Shown: positions 26,332 to 34,719 of the stretch, one piece after another
Layout: every line of letters starts with the position of its first letter
Numbering within the stretch: position 1 is the first letter of the stretch
Origin: an uncultured Alphaproteobacteria bacterium
GTDB lineage: Bacteria > Pseudomonadota > Alphaproteobacteria > Rhodobacterales > Rhodobacteraceae
Length of the DNA stretch: 64,000 nucleotides
Assembly: GCA_902570265.1 (NCBI GenBank)
Contig: CACFXF010000005.1
Coordinates: forward strand, 24,056-88,055
Direction: 5' to 3'
Notes under the pieces: generated by a model
Told to the model about the DNA's origin: nothing
Seen by the model: only the letters and a program-made list of their open reading frames with translations
The model's database searches: none
Position numbers and translations under genes: made by a program

Positions 26332-28569
26332 TTATTGCAAATTAAACTTGTTATTTCTTGGAAAACCTTTAGGTGCAATTTTACCTGATTGGGCTCTTTT
26401 ACCTACCCAATTTTCAAAATTGTTTACAACATTTTTCCTACCTGATTTATCAAACCAAACAAGGCCAGTTTCTGAATCAAAAGAAGTTATATCGGAGAGA
26501 TATGCATTTTTATATTTTTGCAACCTCACACCCTTACCCTTATTAAGTTCAGGTAATTCATTTATTTTGAAAATCAAAAGTTTTCTATTTGTTCCAATTG
26601 TAGCAATTGAATCACCCTTAATATTTTTTAAACAATTGGCTATGATGCCAGTTTTTAAATTAATTATTTTTTTGCCAGACCTTGTTTGTGCTAACATGTC
26701 TTCATGCTTTATTATAAAGCCATCCCCAATATTAGATGTAACAAGTGAACTTAGATTTGATTCAAAAACTATAACAGTCACTATTTCTATCTGATTAGGT
26801 AAATCAGTAAGTAACCTTATTGGTTCTCCATTAGTTCTTCCACTTGGAAGTAAATTCACTTGTAGAGAGTAGATATGGCCATTACTTCCAAAAATAAGAA
26901 TTTTATCAGAAGTTTTTGCATTAATTAAAAAACGTTCCTCATCTCCCTCACGATATTTTATTTCTTCAGTGTTGATTACTGTTCCTTTTACAAATTTTAT
27001 CCAACCAAGCTTTGAAACTATAACCGTAACTTCTTCTTCCTCAATAAATTCAGGAATTTCTAAATTTTCTAATATTCCTTTTTCTTCAATTATTGTTTTT
27101 CGTTTAAAATACATAGTATTTGAACTTAATTTGAGTTTTAATAACTCAAAATCCTTAGACAATTTTTGCCATTGATTATTTTCATCTTCTAAAAGCATTT
27201 CTAAACCTAAACGCTCTTTTAAAAGTTGGTCTTTTTCTTCTTCAAGCTGAATTTGCTCAAGTTTTCTTAAAGATCTTAATCTCATATTTAAAATTGCCTC
27301 TGCTTGTAATTCAGAGAGGTCAAATTCTTTTTGAAGATCCAATTTAGGGTTATCTTTATACCGAATTATACTTATTACTCTATCTAAGTTTAAATAGGTT
27401 ACTATAAAACCTTCTAATAAATGTAACCTAGAATCTATATTTCTTAATCGAAATTTTGATCGTCGGATTAAAATATTTCTAGAGTGATCAATATAATTTT
27501 GTAATAAGTCTTTTAAGCTCGAAACTCTAGGCATTTTACCATCAAATAAAACGTTCATATTGAGAGAAAATCTGGATTCTAAATCGGTTTTTTTGAACAA
27601 ATGTTCCATGAGTATATCAGGAGGAATATTTTTCGATTTAGGCTCAAGTACTAACCGAATATCTTCAGCACTTTCATCTCTTAAATCATTTAATAGGTTT
27701 GTTTTTTTATCATTTATAAGTTCGGCTAATTTTTCGACTAATTTTGATTTTTGAATACCATATGGTATTTCTGTAATTACTATTTGCCACCTTCCCCTAG
27801 ATAAAAACTCTTGAATGAATTTAGCTCTGATTCTAAAACTTCCTTTCCCTGAAATATAGTTTTCTAATATCGTACTTTTAGAATCAACTAATACACCTCC
27901 TGTGGGAAAGTCAGGACCTTTTACTATCTTCATAAGATCTGAATCATCTAATTTTGAATTCTGAATTAACTTTATTGAAGCATCCAATATTTCACAAATG
28001 TTATGTGGTGGAATACTAGTAGCCATTCCTACAGCAATCCCGTAAGCACCATTTGCTAGAAGTTGAGGGAAGAAGGCGGGTAAGTACTCGGGTTCTTTTT
28101 CCGACCCATCATAATTATCTTTAAAATCAACAGCAGATTCATCTAGCCCATCTAAAATTATCATAGAGATTTCGCTCAAGCGAGCTTCGGTGTATCGCTG
28201 TGCTGCTGCATTATCACCATCAATATTACCAAAATTACCTTGACCCTCTATAAGTGGATACCTAGTTGTAAAAGTCTGAGCCATTCGCACTAAAGAATCA
28301 TATATGGCTTTATCCCCATGGGGATGGAAATTACCCATAACCTCACCAACAATTTTAGCACATTTTCTAAATGAACCGGAGGGAACCAGTTTTAACTGCC
28401 TCATGGCATATAATATTCTTCGGTGAACTGGCTTTAAACCATCTCTGCTATCAGGTAATGCGCGATCAGTTATAGTAGAAAGAGCATATTCTAGATATCT
28501 TTGACCAAGTGCAACGTCTAGATTTTCATTTAATATTATTTCTTTATTTGAATTTTTTTTATTTGTCAT
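26332..28569 (-). CDS. parC: DNA topoisomerase IV subunit A
   Basis: A 745-residue type IIA topoisomerase breakage-reunion subunit; length and the short C-terminal domain fit ParC better than GyrA. The active-site tyrosine is Y126 in AAAQRYTEARLS. The N-terminal region has YALSTITDRALPDSRDGLKP and the winged-helix segment NFHPHGDKAIYDSLVRMAQ. In that segment Lys and Asp stand where E. coli ParC has the quinolone-contacting Ser80 and Glu84. The C-terminal beta-propeller begins around 500. It decatenates daughter chromosomes with ParE, which is not in this window. Confidence 0.93.
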   Translation of the reverse strand: MTNKKNSNKEIILNENLDVALGQRYLEYALSTITDRALPDSRDGLKPVHRRILYAMRQLKLVPSGSFRKCAKIVGEVMGNFHPHGDKAIYDSLVRMAQTFTTRYPLIEGQGNFGNIDGDNAAAQRYTEARLSEISMIILDGLDESAVDFKDNYDGSEKEPEYLPAFFPQLLANGAYGIAVGMATSIPPHNICEILDASIKLIQNSKLDDSDLMKIVKGPDFPTGGVLVDSKSTILENYISGKGSFRIRAKFIQEFLSRGRWQIVITEIPYGIQKSKLVEKLAELINDKKTNLLNDLRDESAEDIRLVLEPKSKNIPPDILMEHLFKKTDLESRFSLNMNVLFDGKMPRVSSLKDLLQNYIDHSRNILIRRSKFRLRNIDSRLHLLEGFIVTYLNLDRVISIIRYKDNPKLDLQKEFDLSELQAEAILNMRLRSLRKLEQIQLEEEKDQLLKERLGLEMLLEDENNQWQKLSKDFELLKLKLSSNTMYFKRKTIIEEKGILENLEIPEFIEEEEVTVIVSKLGWIKFVKGTVINTEEIKYREGDEERFLINAKTSDKILIFGSNGHIYSLQVNLLPSGRTNGEPIRLLTDLPNQIEIVTVIVFESNLSSLVTSNIGDGFIIKHEDMLAQTRSGKKIINLKTGIIANCLKNIKGDSIATIGTNRKLLIFKINELPELNKGKGVRLQKYKNAYLSDITSFDSETGLVWFDKSGRKNVVNNFENWVGKRAQSGKIAPKGFPRNNKFNLQ

Positions 28570-28617
28570 AAATAATCCATCAACTATGTCATATGCTTTT
28601 AATTAAAAGGTTTAAAA

Positions 28618-29454
28618 ATGAAAACAAAAAATATTCTAATTACTGGATGTTCAAGTGGAATTGGTAAAAATGTTGCCATTACTCTTCATAACAAAGGATG
28701 GAGAGTCTTTGCAACATGTAGATCTAAAACAGATTGTACTTTTTTTACAAAATTAGGTATCGAAAGTTTTCCTTTAGATCTACTTAAAGAAGAATCGATA
28801 AATTGTGCAGTTAGTTTAGTAAAACAAAAAACTAAATCTCAACTAGATGTATTATTTAATAATGGTGCGTATGCGATACCGGGTGCGATCCAAGATATAC
28901 CTAGGTCTGCTATGAGAGAAATTTTTGAAGTAAATGTATTTGGCCAAATTGATTTAATTAATAGATGCATACCACTAATGATGAGTTCAGATTATCCAAA
29001 AATTATAAACTGTTCGTCAGTATTAGGTTTCATATCACTACCTTATAGAGGTTTGTATTCGGCTACTAAATATTCAATTGAAGCACTAACTGATGCTCTA
29101 AGAAGAGAAAACTATGATAGTAAAATTAAATTTGTACTAATTCAGCCAGGCCCAATAAACACTGACATAAAAAAGAAATCTATAAAGCATTTTGAAAAAT
29201 GGATTGATTGGAAAAAATCTATCCACCAAAAAACTTATGAAAACAAAGTGATAAAAAGATTATATGATGATAACTATAAAGATTCTTTTAATAGCTATGA
29301 ATTACAACCTGATGAAGTTACAAAAATACTAATTAACGTCTTAAATACTAAAAAACCAAAAGCAAGGTACAAAATTACTATCCAAACTAAAATTGCTCAA
29401 ATAATGATTAAACTTTTGCCAACTAATACACTAGACTGGTTCTTTAAAATCTGA
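28618..29454 (+). CDS. Short-chain dehydrogenase/reductase, classical type
   Basis: A 278-residue SDR with the nucleotide-binding TGCSSGIGKNVA, the structural NNGAYA segment and the catalytic Ser plus YSATK motif (NCSSVLGF...YSATKYSIEAL). An Arg following the cofactor beta-strand (ATCRSK) suggests NADP(H) preference, which is inference. The C-terminal extension with basic helices resembles SDRs acting on lipid or retinoid-like substrates. Divergent from parC, 48 nt apart. Substrate unknown. Confidence 0.85.
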   Translation: MKTKNILITGCSSGIGKNVAITLHNKGWRVFATCRSKTDCTFFTKLGIESFPLDLLKEESINCAVSLVKQKTKSQLDVLFNNGAYAIPGAIQDIPRSAMREIFEVNVFGQIDLINRCIPLMMSSDYPKIINCSSVLGFISLPYRGLYSATKYSIEALTDALRRENYDSKIKFVLIQPGPINTDIKKKSIKHFEKWIDWKKSIHQKTYENKVIKRLYDDNYKDSFNSYELQPDEVTKILINVLNTKKPKARYKITIQTKIAQIMIKLLPTNTLDWFFKI

Positions 29455-29486
29455 TAACTCAAAATTAATTTTAAAAATAAAAAAAA

Positions 29487-29687
29487 ATGTCCTCTATCCT
29501 ATTCATAATTATAATTATTACTTGTCTTGTTGTTTTAATTATTCTGATGTTTGGAATTGGATCTTTTGCCAAAGGTGGAAATTTTGGAAAAAAATATTCT
29601 AACAAACTCATGCGATGGCGAATTATAGCACAAGCAGTAGCAGTATTACTTATTATTGCCTTTGTTTATTTTGAAAAAAGAGGGTAA
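29487..29687 (+). CDS. Small HIG1-domain (twin transmembrane) protein
   Basis: A 66-residue membrane protein with two helices (about 4-27 and 45-62) joined by a short loop containing KKYSNKLMRWRIIAQAVAVL, close to the SNKLMRWR motif of HIG1 proteins. In mitochondria and some alphaproteobacteria such proteins associate with respiratory complexes. The link to an adenosyltransferase and etfBA downstream is a conserved alphaproteobacterial order. The exact role here is unknown. Confidence 0.8.
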   Translation: MSSILFIIIIITCLVVLIILMFGIGSFAKGGNFGKKYSNKLMRWRIIAQAVAVLLIIAFVYFEKRG

Positions 29688-29689
29688 AA

Positions 29690-30265
29690 ATGGTTATTCT
29701 TAATAAAATATATACAAAAAGGGGAGATGACGGAAAGACAGAACTTGGTAATGGAGAAAGGGTTAAAAAGTTTTCTAAAAGGGTTATTGCCTATGGAACA
29801 GTGGATGAACTTAATTCATTAATTGGTATAGTAACTTCTTTAGATATTGATAAAGATCTTCAAAAATCTCTATTAAAAATACAAAATGATCTGTTTGATA
29901 TAGGAGCAGATCTATGTGTTCCAAAAGATGAAAAAAATAATAATTTTTTACCTTTTAGATTTCCAAAAAATTTTGTTCTTAGGTTAGAAAATGAAATAGA
30001 TTCAATGAATTCATCCATAGAACCAATAAAATCATTTGTTCTACCTGGGGGAAGCAGAGTGTCATCTCAGTTGCACCTGTGCAGAACAACTTGTAGAAGA
30101 GCTGAAAGATATGTAGTCGAATTAATGGAAAAGGAAGATATTAACTCAGAAGTTTTAAAATATTTAAACCGTCTTTCTGATTGGTTTTTTGTGTCAGCCA
30201 GGAAATATAATGATAATGGAAAGAATGATATTCTTTGGGTTCCATCCAAAAATAAAAACGAGTAA
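29690..30265 (+). CDS. PduO-type cob(I)alamin adenosyltransferase
   Basis: A 191-residue ATP:corrinoid adenosyltransferase that makes adenosylcobalamin. The ATP-binding N-terminus IYTKRGDDGKTELGNGERV and the helix YGTVDELNSLIG are the family signature, and CRTTCRRAERYVVEL carries the conserved arginines of the active site. It starts 3 nt after the HIG1 gene. Its product would serve B12-dependent mutases; the mcd gene in this window points to an ethylmalonyl-CoA pathway, which uses two such enzymes. Confidence 0.92.
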   Translation: MVILNKIYTKRGDDGKTELGNGERVKKFSKRVIAYGTVDELNSLIGIVTSLDIDKDLQKSLLKIQNDLFDIGADLCVPKDEKNNNFLPFRFPKNFVLRLENEIDSMNSSIEPIKSFVLPGGSRVSSQLHLCRTTCRRAERYVVELMEKEDINSEVLKYLNRLSDWFFVSARKYNDNGKNDILWVPSKNKNE

Positions 30266-30346
30266 AATGTGCGACAATAATTAGTGTTTAATTAAATGTT
30301 TTTTTATGAATTAATGAAAAAATAATATTAGAAAATGAGGGCATAA

Positions 30347-31108
30347 ATGAAAATTTTGGTTCCGGTTAAAAGGGTTATAGACTATAATGTAAAAGTCAGA
30401 GTTAAACCTGATGGTAGTGGTGTAGATTTATCAAACATCAAAATGTCAATGAATCCTTTTGATGAAATAGCGCTGGAAGAAGCTATAAGGATTAAAGAAG
30501 CTAATCGTGCTGAAGAAATAATTGCTGTATCAATTGGTCCAGAGCAATCTCAAGAAACTCTAAGAACTGCTTTAGCTATGGGTGCTGATAGAGCTATTTT
30601 GATCGTTGCAACTAACGATGTTAATTGTGATATTGAACCATTAGACGTGGCAAAAATTTTACACGCTATAGTAGTTGAAGAAAAAATTGATTTGGTTTTA
30701 TGTGGAAAGCAAGCCATTGATAATGATATGAATGCGACAGGACAAATGCTTTCAGCTCTCATGGGCACATCTCAAGCTACTTATGCTTCAAGAATAGAAT
30801 TAAATACAAATAAAGCCACTGTTACTAGAGAAGTAGATGGGGGTTTACAAGTAATAGAAGTATCTTTACCCACAGTAATCTCAGTAGATTTAAGACTAAA
30901 TGAACCGAGATATGCAAGCCTTCCTAATATTATGAAAGCGAAAAGAAAACCTTTGGAGCAAAAAACTCCAAAAGATTTAAATATTCAAATTAAAAATAGG
31001 TTGGAGATTTTAGAAACAAAAGAACCACCTGAAAGACCATCCGGAATTAAAGTTTCTTCTGTAGATGAGCTTGTAGAAAAACTTAAAAACGAAGTAGGAG
31101 TAATTTAA
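30347..31108 (+). CDS. etfB: Electron transfer flavoprotein beta subunit
   Basis: A 253-residue EtfB. It begins [20 protein letters not shown] and has the AMP-binding region ([14 protein letters not shown]) and the recognition-loop segment [20 protein letters not shown] that docks acyl-CoA dehydrogenases. With EtfA it takes electrons from flavin dehydrogenases and passes them to ETF-quinone oxidoreductase. GAGGG lies 6 nt upstream of the ATG; etfA follows after one base. Confidence 0.96.
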   Translation: MKILVPVKRVIDYNVKVRVKPDGSGVDLSNIKMSMNPFDEIALEEAIRIKEANRAEEIIAVSIGPEQSQETLRTALAMGADRAILIVATNDVNCDIEPLDVAKILHAIVVEEKIDLVLCGKQAIDNDMNATGQMLSALMGTSQATYASRIELNTNKATVTREVDGGLQVIEVSLPTVISVDLRLNEPRYASLPNIMKAKRKPLEQKTPKDLNIQIKNRLEILETKEPPERPSGIKVSSVDELVEKLKNEVGVI

Positions 31109-31109
31109 A

Positions 31110-32039
31110 ATGACAGTTTTAGTAATTGCTGATATCGTAAATAATGAACTTTCTGTTGACCTAACTGGGAAAACTGTAAATGCAGTTAGTAGTTTAGGAG
31201 ATGTTACTGTACTTTGTGCTTGTGAAGATGCAGCAAGTGCTTCTAATGAAGCAGCTAAAATCAAAGGTGTAAATAAAGTTCTTAATATAAGTAATGCACT
31301 TTTTAAAAACGGTTTGGCAGAACCTATGTCAGCCCTTATAGTTGAATTATCTGAGAATTATGATTTCATTGTTTCTGCTGCTAGTGCTTTTGGAAAAAAT
31401 ATATTACCTAGGGTAGCTGCATTAATCGATGTCATGGTAATAACAGACATTTCAAGAATTATAAATGAAGATACTTTTGAAAGACCTATATATGCAGGCA
31501 ACGCTCTTCAAACTGTAAAGAGTAGTGATAAGAAAAAAATTCTTAGCATAAGAACTGCTAATTTCGATGTACCAGATCTTTCGAATAGTACTTCTATTAT
31601 AAATACCAGCTGCTCCATTTCTGAAAATAAAATGTCTTCTTGGGTCGAAGATAAAATCCAAGAGAATGATAGACCTGAACTAACTTCCGCAAAAATAGTA
31701 GTTTCTGGAGGAAGAGGTATAGGAAGTGAAGAAAATTTTGAGATAGTTGAAAAATTAGCAGGTAAGCTTGGTGCTGCTGTAGGAGCTTCTAGAGCCGCTG
31801 TAGATTCAGGTTTTGCACCTAACGACTGGCAAGTAGGTCAAACTGGAAAGGTAGTCGCACCAGAGCTTTATGTTGCAGTAGGAATTTCAGGTGCTATACA
31901 ACATTTAGCTGGAATGAAAGATAGCAAAGTGATAGTAGCTATTAATAAAGATGAAGAAGCGCCTATTTTTCAAGTTGCAGATTTTGGTTTGGTTGGGGAT
32001 TTATTTAATATTGTTCCCGAATTAACTAATAAAATTTAA
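31110..32039 (+). CDS. etfA: Electron transfer flavoprotein alpha subunit
   Basis: A 309-residue EtfA. The C-terminal FAD domain is intact: KIVVSGGRGIGSEENFEIVE, GASRAAVDSGFAPNDWQVGQ, TGKVVAPELYVAVGISGAIQ and IVAINKDEEAPIFQVADFG. It forms a heterodimer with EtfB and carries the catalytic FAD. It is encoded immediately downstream of etfB and 17 nt before hbd. The likely local electron donor is the acyl-CoA dehydrogenase Mcd encoded about 5 kb away. Confidence 0.96.
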   Translation: MTVLVIADIVNNELSVDLTGKTVNAVSSLGDVTVLCACEDAASASNEAAKIKGVNKVLNISNALFKNGLAEPMSALIVELSENYDFIVSAASAFGKNILPRVAALIDVMVITDISRIINEDTFERPIYAGNALQTVKSSDKKKILSIRTANFDVPDLSNSTSIINTSCSISENKMSSWVEDKIQENDRPELTSAKIVVSGGRGIGSEENFEIVEKLAGKLGAAVGASRAAVDSGFAPNDWQVGQTGKVVAPELYVAVGISGAIQHLAGMKDSKVIVAINKDEEAPIFQVADFGLVGDLFNIVPELTNKI

Positions 32040-32056
32040 ACTAATGTAATATTCCA

Positions 32057-32938
32057 ATGACTAATAGTATTAAGCTTATAGGAGTAGTTGGAGCAGGACA
32101 AATGGGGCTTGGTATTGCGCAAGTTTTTGCCACCTCTGGATTTGAAGTTTTGCTAAACGATAATAATAAAATTGCTTTATCAAATTCTTCTGAAGTAATC
32201 AAAGCAAATTTGAAAAAGGCAATAAATAAAGGTAGATTGCATGAGAATGATGGCATATCTTCCGTTAAAAAGATCAAATCAGAATTTGATATTTCTCAGC
32301 TTGGTAAATGTGATCTAATTATCGAAGCTGCTACAGAAGACGAAAAAGTTAAGCATGGAATATTTAAGGATTTAATACCTCACCTCCAACCCCATACAAT
32401 CCTTACCTCCAATACCTCATCAATTTCAATAACAAGGTTAGCGGCTAGAACAGATCGACCTGAAAAATTTATGGGCTGTCATTTTATGAAACCTGCACCA
32501 GTCATGCAGTTAGTAGAATTAGTAAGAGGTATAGCTACAAATGAAGAAACAGCAAATTGCTTAAAAGATCTAGTAAAAAAAATTGGTAAAATCTCTACTA
32601 ATTCGGAAGATTTTCCTGCCTTCATTGTAAATAGAATACTTATGCCGATGATAAATGAAGGAATATATGCACTTTATGAAGGTGTAGGTACTGTTGAAAG
32701 TATTGATAATTCTATGCGTTTAGGTGCTAATCATCCAATGGGACCGCTGGAGCTTGCAGATTTTATTGGTCTTGATACTTGCTTAGCAATTATGAACACT
32801 CTTCATGACGGTTTAGCTGATACAAAATATCGTCCATGCCCATTACTAGTTAAATACGTAGAGGCAAATTGGTTGGGAAGAAAAAATAAAATAGGTTTTT
32901 ATAATTACAAAGGAGAAAAACCAGTCCCAACAAGATAG
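32057..32938 (+). CDS. hbd: 3-hydroxybutyryl-CoA dehydrogenase
   Basis: A 293-residue 3-hydroxyacyl-CoA dehydrogenase. The Rossmann motif is GVVGAGQMGLGIAQVFA; the active-site His is in GCHFMKPAPVMQLVELVRG, paired with a Glu of the same motif; and NRILMPMINEGI plus LGANHPMGPLELADFIGLD define the C-terminal domain. It interconverts acetoacetyl-CoA and 3-hydroxybutyryl-CoA, in polyhydroxybutyrate or ethylmalonyl-CoA related routes. The order etfB-etfA-hbd is conserved in Alphaproteobacteria. It converges on ptsH with 6 bp between. Confidence 0.92.
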   Translation: MTNSIKLIGVVGAGQMGLGIAQVFATSGFEVLLNDNNKIALSNSSEVIKANLKKAINKGRLHENDGISSVKKIKSEFDISQLGKCDLIIEAATEDEKVKHGIFKDLIPHLQPHTILTSNTSSISITRLAARTDRPEKFMGCHFMKPAPVMQLVELVRGIATNEETANCLKDLVKKIGKISTNSEDFPAFIVNRILMPMINEGIYALYEGVGTVESIDNSMRLGANHPMGPLELADFIGLDTCLAIMNTLHDGLADTKYRPCPLLVKYVEANWLGRKNKIGFYNYKGEKPVPTR

Positions 32939-32944
32939 AGAAAA

Positions 32945-33217
32945 TTAAATACCCTCACCAAAATAATTATTTACTAAACTTTTTAGTTTTGCTTCTAAAA
33001 CCTTTTCATCTTCACCAGTAATTTTTATAGATATCACTGATCCCTTTTCTGCTGCTAAAGTAAGTAATCCCATTATTGAATTTCCGGGAACAACCAAGTT
33101 ATCTTTGGAAACTTCTACAAAGGATTTATAGCTATCTACAATAGTTGCAAATTTTGCGGATGCTCTAGCATGCAAACCTCTTTCATTTATAATTTTTAAT
33201 TCAAGTTTTATAGTAAT
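32945..33217 (-). CDS. ptsH: Phosphocarrier protein HPr, apparent AUU start
   Basis: An HPr of about 90 residues. It has the phosphorylatable His in GLHARASAKF and the HprK target Ser in GNSIMGLLTLA. The ORF track begins at an internal TTG (33175) and so loses the first beta-strand. In frame upstream, back to a TAA stop, there is no ATG, GTG or TTG. The codon ATT at 33217 lies 7 nt after AAAAGG and restores the normal family N-terminus (TIKLELKIINERG). AUU initiation is therefore the simplest reading; an indel in the flanking A-runs is less likely because the other frames also lack a start. It follows rapZ by 30 nt in an hprK-rapZ-ptsH operon. Confidence 0.85.
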   Translation of the reverse strand: MTIKLELKIINERGLHARASAKFATIVDSYKSFVEVSKDNLVVPGNSIMGLLTLAAEKGSVISIKITGEDEKVLEAKLKSLVNNYFGEGI

Positions 33218-33247
33218 TTTTTTACCTTTTTTTTAAATCTACATTAC

Positions 33248-34102
33248 TTAATTTGGAAGATCTCTATGATTAGAAAGAACATTATGGCCGTCACTATTTA
33301 ATTTATTCCTTAACATATTAACAAAAACTACAGAACGATGTTGTCCTCCTGTACAGCCAAATCCAATTGAAAATTGGCTTTTCCCTTCTTTTTGAACTTG
33401 AGGAATCAAAAAATTGATCAAGCTCAATACTTTAGAAAAAAATATTTTAAATTCTCTAGAACTAGATACAAAATCTTGTACTTTTTTGTCACGACCATCT
33501 AATTCTTTTAAGTGTGAAATCCAGTAGGGATTTTTCAAAAACCTACAGTCAAATATCATATCAAAATTTCTAGGTAACCCGTTTTTATAGGAAAACGACT
33601 GTAATAAAATGCTAAATTTTTTTATTTTCGCAATTGATAAATTATTTAGCAATTCTTCTCTAAGATCTTTAGGACTATAATCAGTTGTATCAATAATGAT
33701 GTTAGCAAAATCTTTTATAGGTTTCAGATACTCCATTTCTTCAACTAATGCCTCTGATAAAGATTTAACTCCAGACAATGGATGACTCCTGCGAGTTTCA
33801 TTAAACCTTTTTAAAAGTTTATTTGAATCACAATCTAAAAAGATTATTTTAACTACCATTTTTTTATATTTTGAAAGAAGTTTTCTTAAGTTTTCAGGAG
33901 AAAATTCTCTTGTTCTAATATCTACCCCTAATGCTAAGTTTTTATTTCTCGTTTTACTCAAAACTAAGCTATCTATCATGGATATTGGTATGTTATCTAC
34001 TGATTCAAAACCAACATCTTCAAAAACATTTATTGCAGTAGTCCTACCTGCTCCAGATGCGCCAGTGATAATGATTAATTGGTTATAATGATTAGTTTCC
34101 AA
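33248..34102 (-). CDS. rapZ: RNase adapter / nucleotide-binding protein RapZ
   Basis: A 284-residue RapZ (YvcJ) family protein. The N-terminal P-loop is GASGAGRTT, followed by VFEDVGFESVDNIP; the C-terminal domain has FDCRFLKNPYW and FSIGFGCTGGQHRSVVFVN. In enterobacteria RapZ directs RNase E to GlmZ; in Alphaproteobacteria its gene sits with hprK and PTS-like genes and its target is less clear. It starts 9 nt after hprK. Confidence 0.93.
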   Translation of the reverse strand: METNHYNQLIIITGASGAGRTTAINVFEDVGFESVDNIPISMIDSLVLSKTRNKNLALGVDIRTREFSPENLRKLLSKYKKMVVKIIFLDCDSNKLLKRFNETRRSHPLSGVKSLSEALVEEMEYLKPIKDFANIIIDTTDYSPKDLREELLNNLSIAKIKKFSILLQSFSYKNGLPRNFDMIFDCRFLKNPYWISHLKELDGRDKKVQDFVSSSREFKIFFSKVLSLINFLIPQVQKEGKSQFSIGFGCTGGQHRSVVFVNMLRNKLNSDGHNVLSNHRDLPN

Positions 34103-34111
34103 AAGCTTACC

Positions 34112-34555
34112 TTAAATAGTATTGTTTTTTACTCCATATCTTAAGCTCATAAAAAGAGCGCTTTCATTATTATAAAAAGGATTAAATTCCATCATTTTTA
34201 TTTTTTTTCCAAAGCAATATTTCTTTTTTGCATTTGGTAAACGATTTAATTCTAGATTAGTAATCTTTACAAAGCAAAATAATTTAGCTGAAACAACAAA
34301 AGGAACCTTGATTAATCCAATACCTCTTGCCTCAATAAAATTTGGGGTAGTTTCGGGTTTGCTTATTATAATTTTATTTTCTTTTAACTTGAAGTGGGTT
34401 TGATCATCAGAAATTAATTTTGCTCCCATTGATATAAGCTTTATTGCTAAATTACTTTTACCAGCACCAGATTTTCCAAGTATGACAACTCCCTTACCAT
34501 TAATATCAACACTTGAAGCATGTATTATTTTACTATTATCTTTAGATATCTTCAT
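34112..34555 (-). CDS. hprK: HPr kinase/phosphorylase, single-domain form
   Basis: A 147-residue HprK made of only the catalytic domain, the short form usual in Alphaproteobacteria (Firmicute HprK is about 310 residues). The P-loop is ILGKSGAGKSNLA (about 26-38), the signature motif is IEARGIGLIKVP (about 74-85), and SDDQTHF provides the metal/catalytic region. It phosphorylates HPr on the serine noted in ptsH two genes downstream. The two-component genes chvI/chvG, often found between pckA and hprK, are absent here. Confidence 0.92.
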   Translation of the reverse strand: MKISKDNSKIIHASSVDINGKGVVILGKSGAGKSNLAIKLISMGAKLISDDQTHFKLKENKIIISKPETTPNFIEARGIGLIKVPFVVSAKLFCFVKITNLELNRLPNAKKKYCFGKKIKMMEFNPFYNNESALFMSLRYGVKNNTI

Positions 34556-34662
34556 GCTAATTATTGACTTAAAAATTTATTCATTATTCAATGTTATAAT
34601 AATTAATTATTTTAAAAAATAATTTAATTTAATAAAATAAAAATTAAACTTGTGATACTTAT

Positions 34663-34682
34663 TCAAATTAAAATTAATTTGA
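34663..34682. promoter_or_regulatory. AT-rich palindrome upstream of pckA
   Basis: CAAATTAA and TTAATTTG form an 8 bp inverted repeat around a short centre, about 40 nt before the pckA start in the divergent hprK-pckA spacer. It could be an operator, but AT-only palindromes are frequent by chance in this genome. Confidence 0.2.
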
Positions 34683-34719
34683 TTACAGGAAATTTAGATC
34701 GTAACGCATAAGGATTACT

